A stretch of 64,000 nucleotides of DNA, taken from positions 656,739 to 720,738 of the forward strand of contig JBEWZL010000260.1 in assembly GCA_045837725.1 (NCBI GenBank), written 5' to 3'. Source of the stretch: Vermamoeba vermiformis. Lineage: Eukaryota; Tubulinea; Echinamoebida. Every line of letters starts with the position of its first letter. Position 1 is the stretch's first letter. The notes below the pieces were generated by a model that searched no databases, was not told where the DNA came from, and worked only from the letters and a program-made list of their open reading frames with translations. This document shows positions 38,095 to 48,345 of the stretch, in pieces. Made by a program: the position numbers and the translations under genes.

Positions 38095-39771
38095 CTATTC
38101 ATGCAGCATTTCAACCACGGATTTACTCCTCGTCACTTCGCAGTGCCACAAACGCGGCAGTTTCATCTTCAATGTCTCTTCGTCCACGTCAAAAGTATTG
38201 TGGTAGAAAATCTCCGTGTACTGCAGAGATGTCAAAGATGTCAAAATGACACCTGAAATTTTCTTTCGGAGGTGCATTTGTAAGTTGGTTAAATGAGATA
38301 AACTTCTTAAATATGGCAATTTCTTATCGCTTAATGACGCATCGTGAAGTATCAATGTTTCTAGTGTCGTAATATTTGATATTGATTTCAGAAATTTGCC
38401 TTTGATCCGCATCATAATCTCGAGTTTTTTCAGCGGTAAATGACGAAGGTTCTTTTGGTCTAAATATAACTGTTGATATAATCCAATGCATCTGAGCTCT
38501 TCTAGATGAACTAACTTGTCAACGTGAAATTTCACTTTGGGCCATTTGTTCGTGCAAAGAGTTAGAGATTTTAAGCTGGTCATTTGTTCTATTATTTTAA
38601 CGTCCTCTATTGTAGCAATAGTAATTTGTAATGAAGTTAGTGCTGACAGCTTGAGTAACTGCTGTGAATGATGTACTTCGCTATTAATTTTCAATTCCAT
38701 GATGCTCGATAAGTGCGTCAAGTGATTCAAATTGAGCATTGGATATGCCTCTAGTCTAGTGAGTTTAGGGCCAATAATATAAGGAAGTATTGGACACTCG
38801 TTCAGATCTTGTTGTTGGAACACTGAATATCCAAAACATTCCAAGCTCGTCAACGCTGTCATAAATTGAAAATCATCGATATTTCCAAGATTTGATAGTG
38901 ACATTCGAAGAATTTGCAGTTTCGTGAGTGTTGCTAACGTTGATATCATTTGTTGATCTGTCGTACTAAATCTCAATTCCAAGTTGGTTAAATTCGTTAA
39001 TGAGATCAACGGAATAAAGTTTCGCGTGCGTAACATCAATGCTTCCAAATTAGGCAATGTTGGGAACGCTTTCAGTTTGCACTCTGCCACAAATTGATAG
39101 TCCAAGAACTTCAATTGTTTCAAGCTGCTAAATCGCTCAAAGTTCGTATTGAGGCACCTAGAACGTCCATTTTGTATAGTTAGGGCTGTCAATAAGTGAG
39201 GGCATTGAATATCGTGCAGCGGATCTGCTACTTGTGTCAGTTTGACGTTTTCGCCGAACATCCATGAAAGGCTGACGAGCTTTGAGAAGCACCGCAAGTT
39301 AACGATCGATTCTTTTTCTTCGGCGTATAGTTTTAATTGCGTTAAATTGACGAATGATGTGAGAAGTTTGTCGGGGACACCGAACGGGACTGTTTCCAAA
39401 TTTGTTAATGCAGTTAATGGCTCGAAATCTACGTCTGAAGTCGTCGGAATGATCTGTCGAGTATTGATAGATATTAATTGCGTTAATTTAGACAATTCTT
39501 CGAAATGCCTTCGTTCCAATGCGAGTTTGTGGTGCGTGAACGAGATCCGAATAGGGCAGTTGTACTTTTTCAGTCGCTGAACTATCTGGTCGAATTGACT
39601 ATTCGTTGTATAATAAAAATTGAAATTATATGTATCGTTGATTACTCTGCACCAATCTTCGTTTGCAAGTCTCAAAGCACGAGCTGATCTGTCATCCAAA
39701 AAATTGATAATGTTCAATTTTATTTCTACTGGCAGGTCCTCCATATCCGACGGTAAAATACTTTGCTCCAT
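38095..39771 (-). CDS. F-box / leucine-rich repeat protein
   Basis: A single 558-residue exon, unusual beside its intron-rich neighbours. Start MEQSILPSDMEDLPVEIKLN. The F-box spans about residues 11-45 (LPVEIKLNIINFLDDRSARA, then LRLANEDWCRVIND). About 17 irregular LRRs follow, for example LTNLETVPFG, LTNLTNLELRFS, LTALTSLECFGY and LSALTSLQITIA. The C-terminus ends in SVVEMLHE. F-box proteins recruit substrates to SCF ubiquitin ligases through Skp1; the LRRs would bind the substrate. Lack of introns suggests a retro-derived or lineage-expanded copy (inference). Confidence 0.88.
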   Translation of the reverse strand: MEQSILPSDMEDLPVEIKLNIINFLDDRSARALRLANEDWCRVINDTYNFNFYYTTNSQFDQIVQRLKKYNCPIRISFTHHKLALERRHFEELSKLTQLISINTRQIIPTTSDVDFEPLTALTNLETVPFGVPDKLLTSFVNLTQLKLYAEEKESIVNLRCFSKLVSLSWMFGENVKLTQVADPLHDIQCPHLLTALTIQNGRSRCLNTNFERFSSLKQLKFLDYQFVAECKLKAFPTLPNLEALMLRTRNFIPLISLTNLTNLELRFSTTDQQMISTLATLTKLQILRMSLSNLGNIDDFQFMTALTSLECFGYSVFQQQDLNECPILPYIIGPKLTRLEAYPMLNLNHLTHLSSIMELKINSEVHHSQQLLKLSALTSLQITIATIEDVKIIEQMTSLKSLTLCTNKWPKVKFHVDKLVHLEELRCIGLYQQLYLDQKNLRHLPLKKLEIMMRIKGKFLKSISNITTLETLILHDASLSDKKLPYLRSLSHLTNLQMHLRKKISGVILTSLTSLQYTEIFYHNTFDVDEETLKMKLPRLWHCEVTRSKSVVEMLHE

Positions 39772-40204
39772 TTTAACCTTATTAAATTAATTTTAGCAAT
39801 TCAGGATTAACAAATCGATTACCATTAGATTAATAATAATTTTTGATTAGAAAAGCCCTTACCCACCGGGAGATCGAATTTACTGCATTCTACGTATCAT
39901 GAAAATAACAATTATAGTGCATTATTGTTCGTGTTATTAGTGATTTAAGAAAATGTGACCGTAAGAAGGTCATTTTGATGTATTATACAAACAATTTATT
40001 TTCGACTCCAAATAAGGCTAAGTTATATTTACGCAAAGCCGGCGACTACCAGTATAATCGTGAGCCGCTGATGAGTTCATTTGCACACGGCAAAATTTTG
40101 TTGTGTTCCAGCAGAAGTACGCTCCTTGGGAATATGCGAAATAGGCGTGATATGAGGGTTGAGGCTCAGGTTGAGGTGGTGCAACTGGGGCTGCTTGGGT
40201 GGAT
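39772..40204. other. Intergenic spacer
   Basis: Upstream of the F-box gene and downstream of the next gene. A minus-strand open stretch (about 40079-40230, Pro/His-rich) may be a C-terminal exon of the neighbouring small gene in another frame. Confidence 0.35.
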
Positions 40205-40558
40205 CTACGTTGACAGGCGTGGATGCGACTGGGCGGTGAGGATTTGGCGCTCCTTATTCAACGCCTCCAAGAGAGCTGCGTGGGCGGCGGCAATCTTCTC
40301 GCCACTGGGATTGTTATCGAGACGAGCTTTGACGAACCCCTTGAACTTGTCGCGGATTGGAGCAATCAGCTTTTCCAGATCGCGGTATCTGTTGGTGGAG
40401 AGCGACATTTGCAATGTTTCGTTATATTTGGTAAAGTAAAATAATGGAATTTGACGGCAGGTTTCGTGCGCTGGCAAAACGTGACTGTGTGAGCTGAATT
40501 CTTTGAACGTGATCACGGAATTAGACCAGCTGGCATACCTCGCTCGAAATGCTCGCAT
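40205..40558 (-). CDS. Small basic protein, possibly mitochondrial, unknown
   Basis: 117 residues from ATG 40558: MRAFRARYASWSNSVITFKE, an Arg-rich, Ser-rich, acid-free start like a mitochondrial presequence. The second half is helical: TNRYRDLEKLIAPIRDKFKG then FVKARLDNNPSGEKIAAAHA and LLEALNKERQILTA. No family recognised. Possible further 3' exon, see the spacer below it. Confidence 0.45.
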   Translation of the reverse strand: MRAFRARYASWSNSVITFKEFSSHSHVLPAHETCRQIPLFYFTKYNETLQMSLSTNRYRDLEKLIAPIRDKFKGFVKARLDNNPSGEKIAAAHAALLEALNKERQILTAQSHPRLST

Positions 40559-40679
40559 AGCATAGTTTTTATCAGCAATAATATAAAACCAAGAAAAATA
40601 TCGTTGGGTTGCGTGCAGATCTATATCTTTCGTTCAAAAAAACTTTACCTCAAACTTTTCTCGCGAGAAAAGTACAATC

Positions 40680-42417
40680 CTACGCTGCTGGCTCGGCAAT
40701 AAGTGAGCTCGGACTTGGTGAAGAGGTTTGCTTCATTTGTGTCGAGTCGCTGCTCTTGCTGCTGCTGTTGCTCTTGGGTGGCACAAACGAAAAGATTTGC
40801 AACAGATACGTGGCCTGGATCCACAAGTAGCTCAAGAAAAACGGCATAGGGAAGCCATAGGGCGTGTGGTAGAAGTTGGTGAATGTAATGGCATACATTA
40901 CGATTGCAAACGAATTCGAGAGGCCAGCGATCATGATCATAATGGATGACTGCATTACGAGGCACATGAGCTAAATCACGTGACGATAGATATCTTACCT
41001 TTCTTAGTCGAGTTGCGCCTTTCGAGGCCACGTTTTGTCTGTTCTGCAATTTGATGAGAATTCGGATTGTCGACCACAAGAACACCACGACAATGGTGAC
41101 GGCCACGCAAGCTGAGATGGCAATGCCGACAATGGTCAGCGTATTCAAATCCAAAAATGCAGCGCGGAGAGCACTACAAGAGTTCATTAACATCAATAAA
41201 CGATTGCCGTGTAAAGCCTTACCTGTTGACAATCTCAATAGCCCAGAGAACAATGATTGCAATGATGTACGGCACTTTGAACTTTTGCAGTACTTTGAGA
41301 ACTCTCGTGTCTTTTTTCTTGATGAGTTCGAGCCAATAGAACGTGATTAGCAGCGTCAAGGTGTAGGCAGCTGTGACGGGTGACGAAACAAAAAAGCTGC
41401 CCGCTGCAAAGGTCAAAATCTCCTTGGTCCAAAACGGATCCAAAGGAATCATCACGCCCATCACTAGCAGAAATCAATTGTTATTAAACAAGCCTAACTA
41501 TGATTGGCTTACCTAATGAAGCGATTATAATGAGTATTAGGAGCACCTTGGCCAAGTTCATCGGTTGCCACTTTCTGAACATGTCCGTAAATAGCAACAA
41601 CTTCCACAATGCACACGCAATCACTGCAGCACTGCCAGCTGTGCATATGACCGTCATAACAGTGGAAAACGTGGCATATACCTCGGTCCAAGTATTGGGA
41701 TCTAAAAATAGACCGTCCAGTTACAATTGTTTTGTTCAAGGTTATCTTTATCTATCTTTACTTACCGCAACACCTCATCGTGACTGTAATGATTTCTCCG
41801 TTTTTTAATTGGTTGTAGAGTTCTGTGCCAAGACTCTGTATAATTTCAACCGCTGCAATATCGATTCCAGAGAGATCCGTGCCGTCAAAAATCAACTCTA
41901 TACGGCCAGGCTTATAGGCTAAATTTATATTAGTTCCAGTCTTTTTCTTAAGTTCGATCTGTAAGTCTTCTCTTCGATCAGATCGAAAAGGCAGAAAGTC
42001 CAGTTGTAGAGCCAACTTACTCCAAAATCGATTAAACATAACGACACCACGAGCACCAGCAGCCGCTTCTTTTCGGATTAAGGTCTCCCACGTAGCACCT
42101 GCGACTGGCGAAACGAGCACAATACTGTTGCTTTTGTCTACATTACTATCGAAAGCAACTAGAGGCGCTGTAAATTCCGCAAAGGAAGGTCCTATTAACG
42201 GATTGGTTATTAAGGTAGGTATTTTTGATAAACGATTTAATTAACGTAATTTATTTTAGTAATTGTGTTGATGCTACCGATAGTACGTACCTTTAAAAAA
42301 GCGCGTAATGCCGGTGGCCTCTGCATTAAATGTCGCTGTCGAGTTGGTGATGGTAATCTCTGCCCGTGCCAAGGTGCAGATGAGCGCGAGAAAAGTTAAC
42401 ACTCGCAGTAAAAGCAT
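40680..42417 (-). CDS. Seven-transmembrane receptor-like protein with PA-like ectodomain
   Basis: Start 42417: MLLLRVLTFLALICTLARAE signal peptide. The ectodomain has LVSPVAGATWETLIRKEAAA and GARGVVMFNRFW, the same PA-type element as in the 10.2-13.5 kb gene, then TVTMRCCGK. Seven helices follow over short exons, including VMTVICTAGSAAVIACALW, LAKVLLILIIASLGAV, FAAGSFFVSSPVTAAYTLTL, VPYIIAIIVLWAIEIV, LTIVGIAISACVAVTIVVVF, SIMIMIAGLSNSFAIVM and FLSYLWIQATYLLQIFSFV. The tail is short and Ser-rich (PPKSNSSSKSSDSTQMKQ). It lacks the Asn/Gly insert and the tail repeats of its larger relative. A signalling role is inferred from topology only. Confidence 0.75.
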
Positions 42418-42554
42418 TGCCAAGTGTTATAATTATAGTGTCGTTATCATTAAATCAAATAAATCATAATTTATGATTCAAGTTTTCGCAGTGCTTTTGC
42501 GCCAAATTCCTTTTTAGGCAAATCGAATTTATTCCAATTTTAAATTGATATCAA

Positions 42555-44386
42555 TTAATTGCTAGCGGCGTTAAAATCAAGACTAAGATCGGGAAATTGA
42601 TCCGAAGGCAATTCGCCTTCGCCAAACATTCCAAAAATGTCACTCACATCTGCGTCGGGCAAATTAACAAACTTGGGTTCAGTTGCCACTGGCTTTGACT
42701 CTGAGGGTTGCATTTGAGACACGTATGCGAGGAAAGGATTCCAACGATATTCTAAGGGCCACATCTCGTCGGTTTGGTCGTAGTTGGTGAGTCGATCCAG
42801 AATAAAATGCATTCCTGGGAACGAGTCTATGACTTGGTTGATGACAGCAACGAGCTAATTGATACGTCAGTTAGAGAGCAACCTTAAGGCATCGTCGTAC
42901 CTTGTTTAATTCGCCTGCAAGACCCAAGGCCAAAAACATGCGACCCGTCATGTTGAGCAGTGACAGCGTGAAGTAGTCGAACACTTTGCGCTGCGAGAAC
43001 TGTTCGATCAAGCTCTCACTCTCTTTGAGCGCAAGTTCTTTGTCGCCGCGCAAGCTGTACTTCATTATGCGCATCAAACTCATCGGTAACGTGAGCCGAC
43101 TGACGCGAGTGTTAGTCTCAAGCCTCAGAGCCACCACACATAGTTGTAAGTACTTACCTCTTCATCCAGCCCTGCGTGTTGGCAGTGATGACTTCCAACT
43201 CTTCGATGGCACCAAGGACATCAGGGCAATCACCACCCAAGATCGAGTAGAACACTTTGATGGAGCGACACACGTCCAGGGCAGTGGACATGTTCTGACG
43301 TGATTGCCACTTTTTTGCGCGTTCCCAGAGCTCTGCGGTACTCTTCTTCAGCTTGTCACTGTGCCATGTTAGTACTAACATAAGGAATGACCGTAACAAA
43401 AATACGTACACTGAAGTGCAGAAATCGATGCGCGAGAAGTAATAGGAGATCTTGATCATTTGAGCTTGTATGAGCGCGTATTGCGAGAACGGACCGCCGT
43501 AATTGACCATATTCGAATAACCATTGCTGCGCTGGGCTTTGATGAGCGAGGACGAAATGTTCTTCGCCAAGTTCAAGAAGTTGCTGGCCGGCATGAACTC
43601 GAACAACATCATGTGGAAACTACCTAGCATTGTAAAGCCCAATGCTGCATTGATAGTACAGCTGGACATCATTTCTGGCACATATTTTCTACGAGATCAC
43701 GCGACTTCGGTTAGCATCAAACGAGAATAGACAATGGCGAGCATCTAATTTATATTATCTAAATAAATACCTGACTTGTTGCATTAATATGCGGCCTTGT
43801 TCTGAGTGTCCAACAGTCAAAGCAGCAAAAGAGAGCGTGGAGAGTATTCTAAACTTCGTCTCGTCACCTAATATTAATAGTATCATAGTATTTAACAATT
43901 GGTAATCACAAATAGAATCATGTTTAGGTTAGGGTTGACATACCAAATGAACTCGATAAAGCTGAAGGATCGGGGACGGAGAAAGGAATAAATTGGTATT
44001 CAGACGTTTGCCGGTAAGCTTCCGTATAGTAACTAGCAAGCGCCATCAAATCAGAAATATATCTGGGCGAAGAATCGGGTTCAATCTTCGGTTGATGGGC
44101 TTGCGCGGGAACTAAATCCGGATTTCAATTAAAAAATGTCAATTTTCGCTTCAATGATTTTGTTAAAATTACCTGTTACCGGCAAAATATCTTTCTTAGT
44201 ATCGCTTTTCTTTTTAAAACCTCCACGAGTTTTTGCGTGAACGTACTGGCATTCTAGCTTGAGATTGAAACAGCGGGTGCAAGGAATTTTACCATCGCAA
44301 CGACGGTGTTTGTCCCTACAATTTTTACAAGCCAACGATACATACTTGCGCGAATCAGGATCTCCTGTATTTAAATTGTCTTGCAT
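42555..44386 (-). CDS. Zn(II)2Cys6 fungal-type transcription factor
   Basis: Start 44386: MQDNLNTGDPDSRKYVSL. The binuclear zinc cluster reads ACKNCRDKHRRCDGKIPC, TRCFNLKLEC; all six Cys have C-x2-C-x6-C-x5-C-x2-C-x6-C spacing, followed by a basic linker (KTRGGFKKKSDTKK). About seven exons then encode a helical middle region (SYYTEAYRQTSEYQFIPFSV, MLGSFHMMLFEFMPASNFL, MKYSLRGDKELALKESESLI) and an acidic C-terminus (LPSDQFPDLSLDFNAASN) that could be an activation domain. It would bind CGG-type half sites as a dimer. Such factors are abundant in fungi but occur in small numbers in dictyostelid-like amoebae. Confidence 0.9.
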
Positions 44387-44942
44387 GTATTAAGATTATG
44401 AGATCAAAAGATCTGATCGGGTTAGTGAACAAAGTACGCGTGTGTTTAACGATTCGCGACATCCATTAAAAAGAAAAGAATGTTAGCAAGCGCCTTTAGT
44501 ACCAAAAAACGGTCCCGGAAAGTTACAAAAAATTTGGCCGCATAATTCCCACAACAACCCGCATTGATCCAACACATGAGACAAATACAGCTTAATATGC
44601 CCAAATATTCCAAAAATATTTGGGAAACGGCATTTCATTAGCTAAAGGCAAACGGGCTGAGAATTGATCGAGATCTTTTTCTTTAACTTGGATAATTTGC
44701 CGTATTGGACATAGTTTGGTGTCTTGCGCGAATCAGGTAACAGCCGCATAATATTTATGCGACTTTTCCAAGCTTTCAGACCAGCAATTTTTAGCCAACA
44801 GCTATTTTCGAAATTCGTGGGCAATGTAGATTTATGAAAATACCCTGCATCATTGCCTTTCTAAGATTCTATCGTTCAAACTATTTAAACCTAACTTTTA
44901 TTTCATTCATTTTAACAATTACGAATAACAGAATTATTTCTT
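44387..44942. other. Divergent intergenic region
   Basis: Promoter space between the Zn2Cys6 gene and the cellulase. Short open frames only; nothing recognised. Confidence 0.5.
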
Positions 44943-46465
44943 ATGTTCTACCCCTATTTGCTGTCGCAGTCATGCGCAGATGACTTATACCGGTGTAAAC
45001 TTGTTGGTGGCGAGTTTGTAACTGTTTGCACGAGGTGCTTTCAATTTTAGTTTATTCTAACACTTTTGTTATCAGGCCAAGTTCCCGGTCAACTCGGTAC
45101 GACGTACCAATATCCCACCAACGAGATGTGATACTTCACGGCAAGGGCAGAACACCATTCGCTTGCCATTAGATGGGAACGTATGAAAAGTAGCTGCCTT
45201 CACTTGTGATTAGACGCTCGAGCACGTGCACTAACTTAGATGCAATTGAACGGACAGACAACAAGAGTGGAGCCACATTCAGAACCTCGTGATAATACTA
45301 ACACTAAGGGCGCTTACGCCATTTGGATCCAAAAGTATTGCCAACTCGTACATTATTTGCAGCGAATGTTAACACTTTGCATTAGCCAAGGACAATACAA
45401 CGGTGCTCAAATCGGTTCTGATGCAGTTCGTAAGTTCATAATATCGATCATTAATCTTCGTGCCACCTAACACGTGCTTATTAGCTGCTGCCGCTTTTGC
45501 TGATTTCTGGGCCAAACTCGCAGCCATGTACAAGAACAATCAAAAAGTGATCTTTGGCTTGATGAACGATCCCAATTCTATAGATTCCGCTGTTTGGAAA
45601 GGCATTTGCAACACGGTCATTGCCGCCATCCGTCAAACTGGCGCTCAAAACTTGATTCTCGTGCCTCCTGTTGAGTGGAGCAGAGTTCAACAATGGAGTA
45701 CTAACCCCGGCACTCCTCAATCTGTTGGCATGCTAGGTATTGTCGATTCCGCTAACAACTTTGCCTACGAAGTACATCAATTCTTGAACCCCGAAGGCAG
45801 TGGTTTGACCGACGATTGTGTCGGCCCTGATATCGGTCAACAGTTCTTGACTGAGTTCACTACCTGGTGCCGTCAACACGGCTTCAAGGCTGTTCTCACT
45901 GAGATGGGTATCGCTAACAACGACGGCTGCCGCACTGCCTTCAGCAACCTCCTCGACTGGCTCGATGCCAACAAAGACGTCTGGGCTGGTTGGACTTACT
46001 GGTCTGCTGGTCCCATGTGGGGTGGCTGGAGCTACTCTCTTCAACCTGCTGACGGCGTGGACAAGCCTCAACTCGCGCTCATGACTACTCATCTTGCCCC
46101 CGCTCCTACTCCCACTGTCGTCGCTCCAGTGACTCAAGTATGTCATAACTTTATTGTTGATTAGCGCTTGGTATTGACTATTGATTTAGACTCCTCAAGC
46201 CACTACTCCTCAAACTACCACTCCTCAATCTACCACTCCCGAATCGACCACTACCCCTCAGTCCACTACTACTCCTCAATCGACTACCGAGCCTCAGACT
46301 CAAGCTCCTACTAGCGTCGAGACTCCTGTCGTTGTCACCACGCCCTCTGTGGTCGTTACTCCCACGCGCAACAACAACAATAACAACGTGTCTGCCTCTG
46401 ACAGCGTTCACAGCAAAATTTTGGTGGGGCTTTTGTCGGCTCTTAGCTTCATCATTCTGATGTAA
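44943..46465 (+). pseudogene. GH5 cellulase with GPI-like tail, 5' part frameshifted
   Basis: The catalytic C-terminal part is intact from 45483: AFADFWAKLAAMYKNNQKVI FGLMNDPN, VPPVEWSRVQQW, EVHQFLNPEGSG, VLTEMG (nucleophile Glu) and GWTYWSAGPMWGG. A Ser/Thr/Pro linker of (T)TPQ(S)TT units follows, then SVHSKILVGLLSALSFIILM, a GPI-anchor-like end. GH5 hallmarks upstream are recognisable but sit in different frames: YTGVNL, VGGEF, GQVPGQLGTTYQYPTNEM (then a stop), NTIRLPL, RWERM, TKGAYAI, GQYNGAQIGSDAV. At least four small indels are implied between 44980 and 45300. The acid/base motif NEP reads NDP. A decaying gene is the simplest view; local assembly error is the alternative, though neighbours are clean. 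The family hydrolyses beta-1,4-glucan. Confidence 0.7.
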
Positions 46466-46519
46466 ATTTTTGTATAGCAGTTAATTACTAGTAATCAATT
46501 AGTTTAATAAATCAATTTG

Positions 46520-47776
46520 TTATAAAACAATTTGCGTGCCGTTGTGTGGTCGGCAGAATTCAGCTTTGAGATTGCTCAGTTCCCAAAGATCAATGTACTG
46601 CAACAACAAGCGTACACGTGCATCGTTGAAGTTGAAGTCCCACCAGCCCAATCGAGACTGCATGGGTGATTAGTAATGCAACTAACTCGCTTCGGTGCAC
46701 TTACTTGGCTGTGGATCCACACCATGGTGACACCAGCCTCGCATTGGAATTTGAGGGCGAGGTCGTCGGGATAGCCTTGGAACGTTGTCAAGCAGCGAGC
46801 GTGAAGGAAACTAACTGCGTGTTAGTGACTGTAGAAGTATCGATATTTGTGCGTACCCGATAGACTCGTTGTAGGCGATGACTTTGCAGCCCAATCCGCT
46901 TCTGATGACCTCCACGAACATTGCAGTAACATCGCTCAATGTACCGTTGTACGTTGGGACTGTGAGGCACGGGTCTGCGCCGTTGTTCGTGTACGGGTTT
47001 GGAATGCCAGGGCCGGCGCGTACCTGCGCGTGTCAGCAAGCTATAGGCACGCCTTAGTAATTACTACTTACGCAGTTCAAAATGGTTAAGTTTTGCGAGT
47101 TTTCAGCGCATTTGTAAGGGAAATCTTTCCAATCCGGATCAGGCGCCTAGCGTACGATTAACAAGACGTAGAGTCACATTCAATTTACTTACATTAACAT
47201 GAATTCTCAATAAAGTGGACTGGTACCAAATAAGCACGGCTTGAGCACCCAAAACGATCAATAACAAAAGCACGAACTTGAAAATTTCGAAACCGGTCAA
47301 TCCGCTGTTGTACGATCTGACATTCCAGCGCGATGTCACTAATAGCATTAATAACTAATTAATATTTGCCAAAATTACTTACCGTAATAAATGACGCAAA
47401 TGCCAAATACAAAGCCGCTAGCTGCAGACAAAAACACTCCGTAATGGAAGATCCACGTTGCGTGAATAATCAGTAGAATAAAGCTAAAAAACTACGGAAA
47501 AATTAGTTACGTGAATGGCGTGGTAAATTTATAACGATTAATTGAATTAAATTGAAGATATTTTTAGTTTTATTGTTTTTAACGATAATATTTAACGCTA
47601 AATGCAATAAACATTTTCTGCCATACCGAGAATAATACGGAAGTGTAGAAAAGAGGATTTCGCCACCACAAGTGAATTTTGCCGGGAGGAACGTATTTGT
47701 TGTGGGGATCATTACCAAGTAAGGTAGTGGTCTCTCCGTCGTCAATGTCTCGGTTCTGTATCGTCGGTGAGGACAT
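46520..47776 (-). CDS. Multi-pass membrane protein with Cys-rich extracellular part, unknown
   Basis: Start 47776: MSSPTIQNRDIDDGETTTLL, a cytosolic acidic N-terminus with a dileucine-like sequence. Hydrophobic segments are FFSFILLIIHATWIFHYGVF with FLSAASGFVFGICVIYY, and FKFVLLLLIVLGAQAVLIW. An extracellular domain follows with several Cys and N-glycosylation sequons: NLTILNC, CLTVPTYNGTLSDV, GCKVIAYNESI, CFLHARCLTTFQGYP, KFQCEAGVTMVW, ending CRPHNGTQIVL. About eight exons. No family recognised. It ends 55 bp from the cellulase stop, tail to tail. Confidence 0.65.
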
Positions 47777-48345
47777 TGTTAATAAATATAAGGCGCGATC
47801 TGGCTGTGATGCGCTTGCTGAACAAAAATGAAAAAGAGAAAAACAAAATCTTCTGAAACAACGCAACACACGTGCGCCTCAATCAGTAACTGAAATTGAT
47901 TGCGCAAGATAATAATTCTTGCGTAAAAGAATGACGAAGGAAGCAAACAACACCAGTTTAATTAAGTTTGATCACGATCGTGCCGTCAAAGCTCACGTAT
48001 CGCCAAAATTAATCCCGCTTAACGGTAATTATTAATACCTAAATCTTTGACGTCTGTATTAATAAACAGACGCATGTTTTGCTTTTTCATAATTTGTATT
48101 TTTATAAATTCATTAAATAATGACGGCGAAACAATCCTTACGAATTATTTAGTGCCTTATTAGTTAAATCGGTAATTTGAGTGTTTGCTAGAAATTTGGA
48201 TAAAGCGATTCGGACGAACTGCCCACGAAATCCACTGCCAATTCGGCTGGTGCTCTCCAGACGCTCGTCTATAAAACTGGATTGTTTTGGCCATTAATGC
48301 AACACCATAATTTACGAAGAGTCACCACAAAAGAGCGTCATACAA
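47777..48345. other. Divergent intergenic region
   Basis: Promoter space for the membrane protein and the transporter; TATA-like CTATAAAACTGG at about 48269-48280, some 70 bp upstream of the transporter start. Confidence 0.45.

Noticed and set aside
44642-44824. 60-residue minus-strand frame upstream of the cellulase
   Set aside because: Basic AT-driven composition and no homologous motif; start context poor.
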